Shown here in pieces: positions 55,300-64,000 of a stretch of 64,000 bases of DNA. The translations under genes were made by a program, and so were the position numbers. Under the pieces are notes generated by a model. The model saw nothing but the letters and a program-made list of their open reading frames with translations, was not told the origin of the DNA and made no database searches. The DNA comes from Chitinophaga sp. Ak27. GTDB lineage: Bacteria; Bacteroidota; Bacteroidia; Chitinophagales; Chitinophagaceae. The stretch's first letter is position 1. Every line of letters begins with the position of its first letter. The stretch covers positions 1-64,000 of the forward strand of contig NZ_JABAOB010000003.1 of the NCBI RefSeq assembly GCF_012726295.1, in the 5' to 3' direction.

Positions 55300-55313
55300 T
55301 GTAAACGTTGTTG
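55300..55313. promoter_or_regulatory. candidate LacI-family operator upstream of GH92
   Basis: TGTAAACGTTGTTG has the central AACGTT typical of LacI-family operators and matches the CcpA-type consensus at 11 of 14 positions. It lies about 60 bases before the first GH92 start. Confidence 0.4.
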
Positions 55314-55371
55314 CGTGGTGTTTTTAGAAGAAAACAAATAATTGTTATAATACATAATCATCATCGTAATC

Positions 55372-57663
55372 ATGAAAAAAGTTGGACTGTTAGCAGCTGC
55401 TTTATTATGCCTGCATGGCGCCTATAGCCAAACGGTGAATAAAGTGACTGAGCCTGCAGACTGGGTAAACACCCTGATGGGCACCGATTCCAAGGTAAGC
55501 CTGTCGAATGGTAATACCTATCCTGCCATTGCCCTTCCCTGGGGGATGAATTTCTGGATGCCTCAAACCAATACCATGGGTAATGGCTGGGCGTACCAAT
55601 ATACTGCTGATAAAATCAGGGGCTTCAAGCAAACACACCAACCCTCCCCATGGATTAATGATTATGGACAGTTTGCCATCATGCCGGTAACCGGTTCCGT
55701 GAAGTTTGATCAGAACAAACGCGCCAGCTGGTTTTCCCATAAGTCAGAAGTAGCTCGTCCTTATTATTATAGTGTATACCTGGCCGACCCCGATGTAACC
55801 ACGGAAATTACGCCTACGGAAAGAGCTGCCCAGCTGCGGTTTACCTTTCCAACTACCGACAGCGCCTTCATCGTGGTGGATGCCATGGACCATGGTTCCT
55901 ATATTAAAATAATACCGGAACAGCAGAAAATCATTGGATATACCACCAAAAACAGTGGCGGTGTACCTTCCAATTTCAAAAACTACTTTGTTATCACTTT
56001 TGATAAACCTTTCACGGTTAGCAACACCTGGCACGACTCCGTACTGGTTAAAGGCCAGCTGGAGCTGAAAGCCGATCATACCGGGGCCGTAGTAGGTTTT
56101 AAAACAAAGAGAGGCGAAAAAGTAGGTATTAAAACCGCTTCGTCCTTTATCAGCTTTGAACAGGCGGAATTAAACCTGCAGCGTGAAATTGGCGGCGATA
56201 GCTTTGACGCCACCTGCAAGAAGGCGAAAGATACCTGGAACAAAGAACTCGGCCGCCTGGCAGTGGAAGGCGGTACTACTGAGCAGGTAAGCACCTTCTA
56301 TTCTTCCCTGTACCGTACCATGTTGTTCCCCCGCAAATTCTACGAAATCAACGCAAAAAATGAAGTGGTACATTACAGTCCCTTCAATGGCCAGGTATTG
56401 CCAGGCTATATGTTTACCGACAATGGTTTCTGGGATACTTTCCGGGCCGTACACCCTTTCTTTACCCTGATGTACCCTACACTCAGCGCACACATTATGG
56501 AAGGCTTATCCAATGCCTATACAGAAAGTGGCTGGTTGCCCGAATGGGCCAGCCCCGGACACCGCGACTGTATGGTGGGGTCCAACTCTGCTTCACTCAT
56601 AGCAGATGCTTACCTGAAAGGCATACGCGGATATGATATCAATAACCTGTACCAGGCAATATTAAAAAACTCTGAAAACGAGGGCCCGATGAGCTCTGTA
56701 GGCCGCCTCGGTGTGAAATACTACAACAGCCTGGGATATGTTCCATATGATGTAGGCGTAAATGAAAATGCTGCCCGCACACTGGAATATGCATATGATG
56801 ACTTTACCATTTTCCAACTGGCAAAAGCGCTGAATCGCCCTAAGGAAGAAATTGAGCGCTTTGAAAAACGTTCGCAGAACTACCGCAACCTCTTCGATCC
56901 CGAAACAAAACTGATGCGGGGCAAAAATAAAGATGGCAAATTCCAGACACCATTCAATCCATTCAAATGGGGCGACGCCTTTACGGAAGGGAACAGCTGG
57001 CACTATACCTGGTCTGTATTCCATGATGTAAAGGGCTTATCTGACCTGATGGGTGGCAAAGACATGTTTACCCGCATGCTGGACTCTGTGTTTAACATGC
57101 CTCCCGTATTCGACGAAAGCTACTATGGTACTGTTATCCATGAAATACGTGAAATGCAGATCATGAATATGGGCCAGTATGCACATGGCAACCAGCCTAT
57201 CCAACACATGATCTACCTGTATAACTATGCAGGACAGCCCTGGAAAACACAGTACTGGGTTAGGCAGGTAATGAGCCGCCTGTATAAAGCTACCCCGGAT
57301 GGATATTGCGGAGATGAAGATAATGGTCAAACCAGCGCCTGGTACGTATTTTCAGCCATGGGATTCTACCCGGTTTGTCCAGGCACCCAACAGTATGTAC
57401 TGGGTACGCCACTGTTCTCTAAACTTACTATGACTTTGGAAGATGGTAAGAAAATGGTGATCAACGCGCCAGGAAACAGTGAGAAAAACCTGTATGTACA
57501 AAGTGCTGCTTTAAATGGCAAGCCTTATTCCAACAACTGGATCAGCCACCAGGACCTGCAGAAGGGCGGTACCCTGGAGTTTAAGATGGGCGCTGCCCCG
57601 CAGAAAACAAGAGGCACCTCATCTGCGGCGTTCCCCTACTCTTATTCAACAGCGAACAAATAA
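55372..57663 (+). CDS. GH92 family enzyme with Gln at the usual general-acid position
   Basis: A 763-residue secreted GH92 protein; the signal peptide ends YSQ at about residue 20. GH92 enzymes are calcium-dependent inverting alpha-mannosidases. The GDEDNGQTSAWY segment (about residues 647-658) is intact. In the general-acid motif, where active alpha-mannosidases and the neighbouring copy read HGNEP, this protein has HGNQP (Q608). A Gln here is known from GH92 enzymes acting on mannosyl-phosphodiester bonds, where the leaving group needs no protonation. So the substrate may differ from its partner. Confidence 0.9.
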   Translation: MKKVGLLAAALLCLHGAYSQTVNKVTEPADWVNTLMGTDSKVSLSNGNTYPAIALPWGMNFWMPQTNTMGNGWAYQYTADKIRGFKQTHQPSPWINDYGQFAIMPVTGSVKFDQNKRASWFSHKSEVARPYYYSVYLADPDVTTEITPTERAAQLRFTFPTTDSAFIVVDAMDHGSYIKIIPEQQKIIGYTTKNSGGVPSNFKNYFVITFDKPFTVSNTWHDSVLVKGQLELKADHTGAVVGFKTKRGEKVGIKTASSFISFEQAELNLQREIGGDSFDATCKKAKDTWNKELGRLAVEGGTTEQVSTFYSSLYRTMLFPRKFYEINAKNEVVHYSPFNGQVLPGYMFTDNGFWDTFRAVHPFFTLMYPTLSAHIMEGLSNAYTESGWLPEWASPGHRDCMVGSNSASLIADAYLKGIRGYDINNLYQAILKNSENEGPMSSVGRLGVKYYNSLGYVPYDVGVNENAARTLEYAYDDFTIFQLAKALNRPKEEIERFEKRSQNYRNLFDPETKLMRGKNKDGKFQTPFNPFKWGDAFTEGNSWHYTWSVFHDVKGLSDLMGGKDMFTRMLDSVFNMPPVFDESYYGTVIHEIREMQIMNMGQYAHGNQPIQHMIYLYNYAGQPWKTQYWVRQVMSRLYKATPDGYCGDEDNGQTSAWYVFSAMGFYPVCPGTQQYVLGTPLFSKLTMTLEDGKKMVINAPGNSEKNLYVQSAALNGKPYSNNWISHQDLQKGGTLEFKMGAAPQKTRGTSSAAFPYSYSTANK

Positions 57664-57736
57664 ACACTAAATGGATATATAAACGATTTTCATTGTTCAC
57701 TGAAATATTTCGTCCCGATTCTTCGGGAAGTATCTC

Positions 57737-57812
57737 TTTAGCTGTCAGGTGTTAGTTTTTAGCTTTTAATCCATAAAAAATAAAAGGCAAAGGCGAACAT
57801 CTGGCAGCTAAA
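57737..57812 (+). promoter_or_regulatory. imperfect hairpin between the two GH92 genes
   Basis: TTTAGCTGTCAGGTGTT (57737-57753) pairs with AACATCTGGCAGCTAAA (57796-57812), with two non-Watson-Crick pairs. It lies in the 168-base gap, followed by TTTTTAAAA. It may be a weak terminator or an mRNA-processing site between the genes. Confidence 0.5.
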
Positions 57813-57831
57813 AATTTTTAAAACCACTGCT

Positions 57832-60114
57832 ATGCGAAAATTATTATTACCCTTATTCCTCGTTACTGCTGTTGCCGTACAAGCACAGGAAAACGTGATA
57901 CAATATGTAAAGCCGATTACCGGCACACAAAGAATGGGACATACCTATCCCGGCGCTACCGTGCCCTTCGGAATGGTACAACTCAGTCCCGATACAGATA
58001 CCATTCCTTACGAAATGAATGGAAAGTATAACCCCGATGTATACAAGTACTGCGCGGGTTACCAGTATGAAGACAAAACCATTGTTGGGTTTAGTCATAC
58101 GCATTTCAGCGGAACAGGACATTCCGACCTCGGCGATTTCCTGATTATGCCTACTACTGGCGCCCTGCAGTTAAATCCGGGTACCGCCGACCATCCTGAA
58201 AGTGGCTACCGCTCTGCCTATTCCCATAGTACGGAAGTAGCTGAACCCGCCTACTATAAGGTAAAGCTGGAAGACGATAATATCCTCGCGGAACTGACTG
58301 CCAGCAACCGCGTGGGATTTCATCAGTATACTTTTCCGGGTTCCGGCCAGGCACATATCATCCTGGATATGATGCATGGTATTTACAACTACGACAACAA
58401 AAACGTGTGGACATTTATCCGCGTGGAAAATGATACGCTGGTAACGGGCTTCCGGCAAACTAACGGTTGGGCACGTACGAGAATAGAATACTTTGCCATG
58501 GTGTTTTCCAAGCCCATTGCACAATATGGACACGCCAACTATGCCAAAGACGTGTATAAAGGTTTCTGGAGAAAGTTTGATCAGACAAAGAATTTCCCCG
58601 AAATGGCCGGAAAGCAAATCCGCGCTTATTTCGATTTTAACACTACTCCCGGTGAGAAAATCAAAATAAAATTTGCCCTCTCTCCGGTGAGTACGGAAGG
58701 CGCCCTGAAAAACCTTCAGGCAGAAATACCCGGATGGGACTTTGACCAGGTAAAGCGCAATGGACAGGCATTATGGACAAAAGAGCTAAATAAGATACAT
58801 ATTGAATCCGGCAGCCGGGAAGAAAAGGAAAACTTCTATACGGCCATGTATCATGCCTTCATCAATCCTACTACTTATATGGACGTGGATGGCGCCTACC
58901 GCGGACTGGATATGAGCATTCATAACGCCGGTGGGCATACGAACTATACTACATTTTCCTTATGGGATACTTATCGTGCCCTGCATCCCTTGTTTAACAT
59001 GATCCAGCCGGGCCGCAACGCCGATATGGTACAATCCATGCTGCATCATTATGAACAGAGCGCGCAGCATATGTTACCCATATGGGCGCATTATGCCAAT
59101 GAAAACTGGTGTATGATTGGTTATCACAGTGTATCGGTGATTGCCGATGCCATCATGAAAGGAAATGCTCCGTTTGACGTGAATAAAGCCCTGGATGCCT
59201 GTGTTACCACTGCCCGTCACCGCAGTTATGATGGCCTCGGATATTATATCGACCGGGGTTATATCCCGGAAGATAAAAATGGTTCTTCCGTATCTAAAAC
59301 ACTGGAATATGCCTATGATGACTGGTGCATTGCGCAGGTAGCCAAAAAGCTCAACAGGATGGATATTTATGATGAATTCATGAAGCGCTCCCAGAACTAT
59401 AGGAATGTGTATGATGGCAATACGGGCTTTATGCGTCCCCGTTTGGATGATGGCAGTTTCAAAGCTAATTTTGATGCCCTGCAAACGCACGACCAGGGCT
59501 TTATTGAAGGTAATGCCTGGAATTATAGCTTGTATGTGCCGCACAACCCGGACGATATGATCAGGATGATGGGCGGCAAGCGGCAGTTTACCGCACACCT
59601 GGATTCATTATTTACCATGGAGCTGCCCGATAAATTTTTTGCAGAAACGGAAGATATCACCCGCGATGGTATCATCGGTAACTATGTGCATGGCAACGAG
59701 CCTTCCCATCACGTAGCTTACCTGTATAACTGGACTGGCTACCCCTGGAAGACGCAGGAGCGTGTACGCATGATCCTGAAGAAGATGTATCATCCTGGTC
59801 CTGATGGCCTGGGTGGTAATGACGACTGCGGACAAATGAGCGCCTGGTATATTTTTACCACACTGGGCTTCTACCCGGTTTGTCCCGGATCTGACCAGTA
59901 TTCGCTGGGCAGCCCGGCTATTGATAAAGCCACCTTGCAATTGGAAAATGGGAAGACTTTTACCATAGATGTGAAAAACCAGGGCGATAAAAATGTGTAT
60001 GTACAAAAAGTGCTGTTGAATGGTACGCCATTGAACCGTTTGTATATAACACACGCCGATATCATGAATGGAGGGACGCTTACTTTTTATATGAGTAACA
60101 AACCTAAAAAGTAG
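57832..60114 (+). CDS. GH92 family alpha-mannosidase
   Basis: A 760-residue secreted GH92 enzyme; signal peptide MRKLLLPLFLVTAVAVQAQ. The general acid motif HGNEPSHH (E623) and the C-terminal GNDDCGQMSAW segment (D664, D665) are intact, so an active inverting alpha-mannosidase is likely, cutting alpha-mannosyl linkages in glycans. It is a diverged paralogue of the gene before it, and is under the likely control of the LacI regulator. Paired terminators follow it. Confidence 0.94.
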   Translation: MRKLLLPLFLVTAVAVQAQENVIQYVKPITGTQRMGHTYPGATVPFGMVQLSPDTDTIPYEMNGKYNPDVYKYCAGYQYEDKTIVGFSHTHFSGTGHSDLGDFLIMPTTGALQLNPGTADHPESGYRSAYSHSTEVAEPAYYKVKLEDDNILAELTASNRVGFHQYTFPGSGQAHIILDMMHGIYNYDNKNVWTFIRVENDTLVTGFRQTNGWARTRIEYFAMVFSKPIAQYGHANYAKDVYKGFWRKFDQTKNFPEMAGKQIRAYFDFNTTPGEKIKIKFALSPVSTEGALKNLQAEIPGWDFDQVKRNGQALWTKELNKIHIESGSREEKENFYTAMYHAFINPTTYMDVDGAYRGLDMSIHNAGGHTNYTTFSLWDTYRALHPLFNMIQPGRNADMVQSMLHHYEQSAQHMLPIWAHYANENWCMIGYHSVSVIADAIMKGNAPFDVNKALDACVTTARHRSYDGLGYYIDRGYIPEDKNGSSVSKTLEYAYDDWCIAQVAKKLNRMDIYDEFMKRSQNYRNVYDGNTGFMRPRLDDGSFKANFDALQTHDQGFIEGNAWNYSLYVPHNPDDMIRMMGGKRQFTAHLDSLFTMELPDKFFAETEDITRDGIIGNYVHGNEPSHHVAYLYNWTGYPWKTQERVRMILKKMYHPGPDGLGGNDDCGQMSAWYIFTTLGFYPVCPGSDQYSLGSPAIDKATLQLENGKTFTIDVKNQGDKNVYVQKVLLNGTPLNRLYITHADIMNGGTLTFYMSNKPKK

Positions 60115-60135
60115 TGATCAATCTATAGTGTAGCA

Positions 60136-60166
60136 GCCGTCTCTATTCGGTAGAGATGGCTTTTTT
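60136..60166 (+). terminator. terminator of the second GH92 gene
   Basis: GCCGTCTCTA pairs with TAGAGATGGC (one G-T pair), loop TTCGG, then TTTTTT. It lies 22 bases after the GH92 stop. Confidence 0.85.
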
Positions 60167-60183
60167 AGCTTTTGGGGAGGAGT

Positions 60184-60223
60184 AAAAAAAAGCGGCCGTT
60201 TTAGGAAACGGCCGCTTTTTTTT
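60184..60223. terminator. strong bidirectional terminator
   Basis: A perfect stem with AAAAAAAAGCGGCCGTTT on one side, AAACGGCCGCTTTTTTTT on the other, and a short TAGG loop. It ends the convergent GH92 and ThuA-fusion transcripts. Confidence 0.9.
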
Positions 60224-60238
60224 AAAAAAGGAATGTTA

Positions 60239-63200
60239 CTAAGTATGCAACGTAAATGAAACGATGCCCAGCTGTACTTTTTGTGCTGGGTCAGTGGCTT
60301 TAAACCGGAAATACAGGTTATGGTTTTTACCATCTGTTACCGGTGTAAAGTTGAAGTTCACTTTGTTGGCTGTTTTAGGCTGGGCGCCTGGTCCAATGGT
60401 TACTTCTCCCAAACGGGTACCGTTGGCATCGTCCAGGAATGCTTCCACTACATAGCCTTGTTGTGGTGTTTCCTGTACCATGTAGGCGAGTTCAATGCCG
60501 TTTACGTCCGTAAGATCCAGTTTATTATAGCTTACCCAACCCGCTGCAGTAGCAGGGATGAGGAACTTCATACTATTTACTGAGAATACAGATACGCCAT
60601 CGGCTTTGCTGTAATCAGCAGCTGCCAGCACGGGGCTGATCAGCTCCAGTTGCGCTGTGCCTGTAATGGGCTTGATGCCTGGTCCGCCTTTATCGGTGTA
60701 GCTGGCAAGCAGGTATAATACACCGTCGTCTTTTACTTCAGCACCCATTGTTGGGTTAATGTTGCCGCTAACTGGCAGGGAGGCCGCTTTGGGAGCGCCG
60801 CCACCAACAGAGTAAATATATTCTACCAGCTGTTTGGCTTCACCTACAGACAGGCCTGGGTGAGCTGACATGGCGGTTTCTCCCCATACGCCGCCGCCGC
60901 CGCTGATGATTTTCTTCGCCAGCATTTCCGGTGCTGCAGGATCGACTTTGTACTTTTCGGTGATCTGTTTAAAAGACGGCCCGATTGATTTTTCATCGGG
61001 TTTGTGACAGGTCTTACAATCAGATACTTCCATGATGTTTTTACCTGCAATAGCACCGGTAACAATCTGGTGCCCCTGCGGTGAGGCTGCTTTATCGCGG
61101 CCCTGTATGTAGTCGGCCTTCACGAAAATATTATTGACATCGAGCTTACCATCAGCAGAAGTACCATCTTCTTTATCGCTCACGTTAACGGTATAATGTA
61201 CCTGCTTACCGGGGAAGTAGAACATTTTATTACCGGTGATATCAATCTTTACATCAGGCGTTTCATTACCTGCATAAAGGTCGATAGACTTACTCTTGGT
61301 TTTAGCGCCTTTATCATCAGACACTTCCACGTACACGGGGTATTCGCCGGCTGCTGTGTAAGTAAATTCAACAGAAGGCTCAGTGGTTTCTTTTTTGGTA
61401 CCATTACCAAAATACCAGAGATAGGTGAGCTTATCACCATCGGGATCTACAGATCCATCGGCAGTTAATTTTACCTTAAAGGGCAGTCCGCCGGTAAGGC
61501 GATCTACATGGATTTCTGCTTTGGGTGCACGGTTGCCGCCATTGTAGTCAATGCGCGACAGGCCTGCATCTGCATTTTTACTGAACCATCCGTTGCCGTA
61601 TTCCAGGATATACAAACGGCCATCAGGCCCCATTTCCATATCAATAGGGGCATTGAGTTTGGTATGCGGCATGAACTTTTCCATTTTGGAGAAGTTGCCG
61701 TTTTTATCCATGGTAACAGCCATAATCCAGCCACGGATCCAGTCGTAGATAAACAGTTTGTCGTTATAATAATCCGGGAAGCGGGTTTCTTTCGGATAAA
61801 ACTCGCTGTAATAAACCGGTCCTGCTTCCGCATTACGGCCACCGCTACCAACAATCGGGAATTCATCTGATTTACCATAAGGGTACCAGATAAACGCAGG
61901 TGTTGCAGGCGGCAGTTCTCTTAAGCCGGTGTTGTTACGGGAATCGTTGATCGGTTTTGCCGGATCGAAATAGGGGCCACTTTCGCCGGTTTCGTAATTG
62001 TATTTGCGGTAAGGCTTATTGTTGGCAATAAACATGGGGTAACCGAAGAAGCCAGGCTTCTTTGCCTGGTTTATTTCGTCGTACCCTCGTGGTCCCCGCG
62101 TAGAGTCATCGTTGTTGGCGTCTGGCCCTACTTCTCCCCAATACACATATCCTGTTTTCCGGTCTACCGTCATCCTGTAAGGATTACGGGTACCCATGGC
62201 ATAAATTTCAGGACGGGTATTTTTGGTGCCTTTCGGGTACAGGTTACCATCCGGGATGGTATAGGAGCCATCTGCTTCCACTTTGATACGCAGGATTTTC
62301 CCCCGCAGATCGTTGGTGTTGGCAGAACCGCGCATATCATCATATTGCAGGTGACCGGGACGATCATCGGTAGGACCATAGCCTTTGCTCACATATTTCT
62401 GTCCGGGTTCATCAAATGGCGTAGTATTATCGCCGGTAGATACGTACAGGAGTCCGCCGGGGCCAAATGCAATAGAACCGCCGGTATGGCAGCAGATATC
62501 GCGCTGGGAATAAAACTGGAGGATTACCTTTTCTGATGACATATCCAGTTTGTTATTTTCAAATTTGAAACGTGACAAACGGTTTACGGAGGTATCTATC
62601 GGGGAGTACATCGCGTAGATGTAGTGATTGTTTTTGAAGTCGGGATCTGCGGCGAGACCGATGAAGCCTTCTTCTGCATTTACTCTTGGTACATCGGTGT
62701 GATGATATACTTTCAGTAAGCCTACCTGTGACAATTTTTTCTCTGCATTATTATACAGCATCAGTTCACCGCGGCGTTGAGCCACGAGGATGTCGAGGTT
62801 AGGGAGTATAGCCATTTCCGTTGGTTCGAAGAATTCGCCGGATACCAGTACATTTTTGGTGAAGCGGTCTTCAGATGGTACGCGCAGTGTTTTAGCCTGG
62901 CTGTAGTCGAGCACCAGGTTTTTGCCAATAGCATATTTAATACCGCCAGCCAGGTGTTTGAGGAACAGGCTGTCGGTGTAGGATTCTTCCGTATGACCGA
63001 GACCGGTGTAGAATGCGCGGCCGCCGTCAAAATCGTGGTACCAGCTGATGGGGTGATTATTGCCCATTTTACCGCCTTCATAAGATTTCTCATCTAATTT
63101 CAGCAGTACGGTGGTAGTGGTATCTACATCTTTGTAGTTATACCATTCATCGGTATGTTCCCATTTTTCGGGAAGCCCTTCTGTAGCAGGGAATGATTTT

Positions 63201-63652
63201 TCAACAACGTCAACTATAGCTTTATGTACGCCCGGAGGGTGGTTTTGGAACCATGCGCCGGCGAGGTGGTTATACCAGCCCCATTCATATTCAGTGTCTG
63301 CTGCAGCGTGAACGCCTACATAGCCGCCACCTGCCTGGATATATCTTTCGAAATCGGCTTCCTGGTAGTTGTTAAGGACGTCGCCAGTAGTATTGAGGAA
63401 GATAACGGCTGCATATTGTTGCAGGGTGTCTTCATTGAATTTATCGGCATTTTCGGTGGTGTCTACCTCGAACCCGTTGGCGGCGCCTAATTTCTGGATG
63501 GCTGCGATGCCGGCAGGAATAGAGGTGTGGCGGAAGCCCATGGTTTTAGTAAACACCAGTACTTTCGGTTTCCCGGAGCGTGTTTTTTTACAGGCTGCCA
63601 GGCCTGCTGTTACAAGGGCTAACAGCAGGAAAACTTTGATTGCATGTTTCAT
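60239..63652 (-). CDS. ThuA / PQQ-type sugar dehydrogenase / PKD / cytochrome c fusion lipoprotein
   Basis: A 1137-residue lipoprotein from the ATG at 63652 (MKHAIKVFLLL); 17 upstream codons are open but not signal-like. Lipobox ends LAAC at about 21. Order by eye: ThuA (about 30-240), beta-propeller of the sugar/sorbosone dehydrogenase type (about 255-690), PKD (about 700-785), a mono-heme cytochrome c with CKTCH (about 879-883) and Met ligand near 928, then a C-terminal CBM6-like domain. It would oxidise extracellular sugar substrates and pass electrons to the cytochrome; the substrate is unknown. Confidence 0.9.
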   Translation of the reverse strand: MKHAIKVFLLLALVTAGLAACKKTRSGKPKVLVFTKTMGFRHTSIPAGIAAIQKLGAANGFEVDTTENADKFNEDTLQQYAAVIFLNTTGDVLNNYQEADFERYIQAGGGYVGVHAAADTEYEWGWYNHLAGAWFQNHPPGVHKAIVDVVEKSFPATEGLPEKWEHTDEWYNYKDVDTTTTVLLKLDEKSYEGGKMGNNHPISWYHDFDGGRAFYTGLGHTEESYTDSLFLKHLAGGIKYAIGKNLVLDYSQAKTLRVPSEDRFTKNVLVSGEFFEPTEMAILPNLDILVAQRRGELMLYNNAEKKLSQVGLLKVYHHTDVPRVNAEEGFIGLAADPDFKNNHYIYAMYSPIDTSVNRLSRFKFENNKLDMSSEKVILQFYSQRDICCHTGGSIAFGPGGLLYVSTGDNTTPFDEPGQKYVSKGYGPTDDRPGHLQYDDMRGSANTNDLRGKILRIKVEADGSYTIPDGNLYPKGTKNTRPEIYAMGTRNPYRMTVDRKTGYVYWGEVGPDANNDDSTRGPRGYDEINQAKKPGFFGYPMFIANNKPYRKYNYETGESGPYFDPAKPINDSRNNTGLRELPPATPAFIWYPYGKSDEFPIVGSGGRNAEAGPVYYSEFYPKETRFPDYYNDKLFIYDWIRGWIMAVTMDKNGNFSKMEKFMPHTKLNAPIDMEMGPDGRLYILEYGNGWFSKNADAGLSRIDYNGGNRAPKAEIHVDRLTGGLPFKVKLTADGSVDPDGDKLTYLWYFGNGTKKETTEPSVEFTYTAAGEYPVYVEVSDDKGAKTKSKSIDLYAGNETPDVKIDITGNKMFYFPGKQVHYTVNVSDKEDGTSADGKLDVNNIFVKADYIQGRDKAASPQGHQIVTGAIAGKNIMEVSDCKTCHKPDEKSIGPSFKQITEKYKVDPAAPEMLAKKIISGGGGVWGETAMSAHPGLSVGEAKQLVEYIYSVGGGAPKAASLPVSGNINPTMGAEVKDDGVLYLLASYTDKGGPGIKPITGTAQLELISPVLAAADYSKADGVSVFSVNSMKFLIPATAAGWVSYNKLDLTDVNGIELAYMVQETPQQGYVVEAFLDDANGTRLGEVTIGPGAQPKTANKVNFNFTPVTDGKNHNLYFRFKATDPAQKVQLGIVSFTLHT

Positions 63653-63659
63653 CAGATGG

Positions 63660-64000
63660 TTAGTTTTTGGGTTTCCAGTTACCGATGGCATATTGGATGC
63701 CACCCAGTAAATGTTTCAGGTATACAGGATCCTGGTATGATTCTTTTATGTGTCCCATTTCGGTATAGAATGCGCGGCCGCCTTCGAAATCGTGGTACCA
63801 GCACATGGGGTGGTTATCCCCGTTTTTACCGCCTTCGTAGGTGCTTTCATCTATTTTGATGAGTACATGTACATCGGGGTTGAGATTTTTGAAATTATAC
63901 CATTCATCTTTACGTATCCATTCGTCGGGCAGGTCTTTGGTAGCAGGGTGATTGTGGTCTACTACCCTGAGCGTGGCCTGTTGCTGATGCGGGTGGCTCA
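63660..64000 (-). CDS. ThuA-domain protein, C-terminal part, cut by the right edge
   Basis: A frame open from the right edge to the TAA at 63660-63662 encodes at least 113 residues, ending AIGNWKPKN. It closely parallels the ThuA domain of the fusion protein downstream: EWIRKDEWYNFK matches EKWEHTDEWYNYK, and STYEGGKNGDNHPMCWYHDF matches the SYEGGKMGNNHPISWYHDF segment. Only 7 bases separate the two genes, so they are one operon. The N-terminal part lies outside this window. A ThuA domain implies a class I glutamine-amidotransferase-like fold linked with sugar use. Confidence 0.85.
   Translation of the reverse strand, partial: SHPHQQQATLRVVDHNHPATKDLPDEWIRKDEWYNFKNLNPDVHVLIKIDESTYEGGKNGDNHPMCWYHDFEGGRAFYTEMGHIKESYQDPVYLKHLLGGIQYAIGNWKPKN

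Overview
The window looks like chromosome from a Bacteroidota bacterium, most likely family Chitinophagaceae (Chitinophaga or a near relative). The evidence is a SusC/SusD pair with a FecI-like sigma factor and FecR, lipoproteins with a Cys-Lys-Lys type N-terminus, promoter-like TAnnTTTG boxes without clear Shine-Dalgarno sites, a DUF6452/DUF6048 pair, group III truncated haemoglobin, two GH92 enzymes and ThuA/sugar-dehydrogenase/cytochrome fusions. No rRNA, tRNA or CRISPR array was seen.

Layout. 0-5 kb: a possible transposase start cut by the left edge, a small lipoprotein, and two peptide transporters (OPT and POT families), all on the minus strand. 5-12.5 kb: purD, then the rod-shape cluster mreB-mreC-mreD-mrdA-rodA. 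12.5-16.5 kb: a metallo-beta-lactamase-fold hydrolase, an AraC regulator and an NTF2-like protein, convergent with an ECF sigma / membrane protein / Spy-like operon. 16.6-21.5 kb (minus): half of a split transketolase, galE, rmlA, and a Pit phosphate transporter with its DUF47 partner. 21.6-28.1 kb: an LpxH-like phosphoesterase, an orphan ORF, a YHS lipoprotein, an M13 peptidase, and a membrane protein / truncated haemoglobin / rarA operon. 28.2-44.5 kb: pbpC and a giant alpha-2-macroglobulin lipoprotein on the minus strand, separated by about 8 kb that holds an alpha/beta hydrolase and a sigma/FecR/SusC/SusD nutrient-uptake locus. 44.7-54 kb: a ModF-like ABC ATPase, an ElaA-like acetyltransferase, DUF6048/DUF6452, uvrA, fabF and a fatty acid desaturase. 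54-64 kb: a LacI regulator with two GH92 alpha-mannosidase-family enzymes, convergent with a ThuA / sugar dehydrogenase / PKD / cytochrome c fusion and a second ThuA protein cut by the right edge.

Most striking signal. Six copies of one long palindromic element lie between genes (about 12.34, 16.52, 19.66, 28.14, 44.6 and 51.07 kb). Each arm is a tandem 7-base repeat, NNAAAGC, ending in AAAAAGC or a close variant. It joins a TATTG-NN-GCGAATGA-type stem that closes a roughly 30-base loop. Paired stem bases co-vary between copies, and each element starts within a few codons of a neighbouring gene's stop codon, often supplying it. This looks like an uncharacterised REP- or MITE-like family attached to gene 3' ends. 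Other points: a GH92 enzyme with Gln at the usual general-acid position, a paired TTGTACTA...TAGTACAA operator upstream of the alpha/beta hydrolase, and the apparent splitting of the A2M-pbpC pair.
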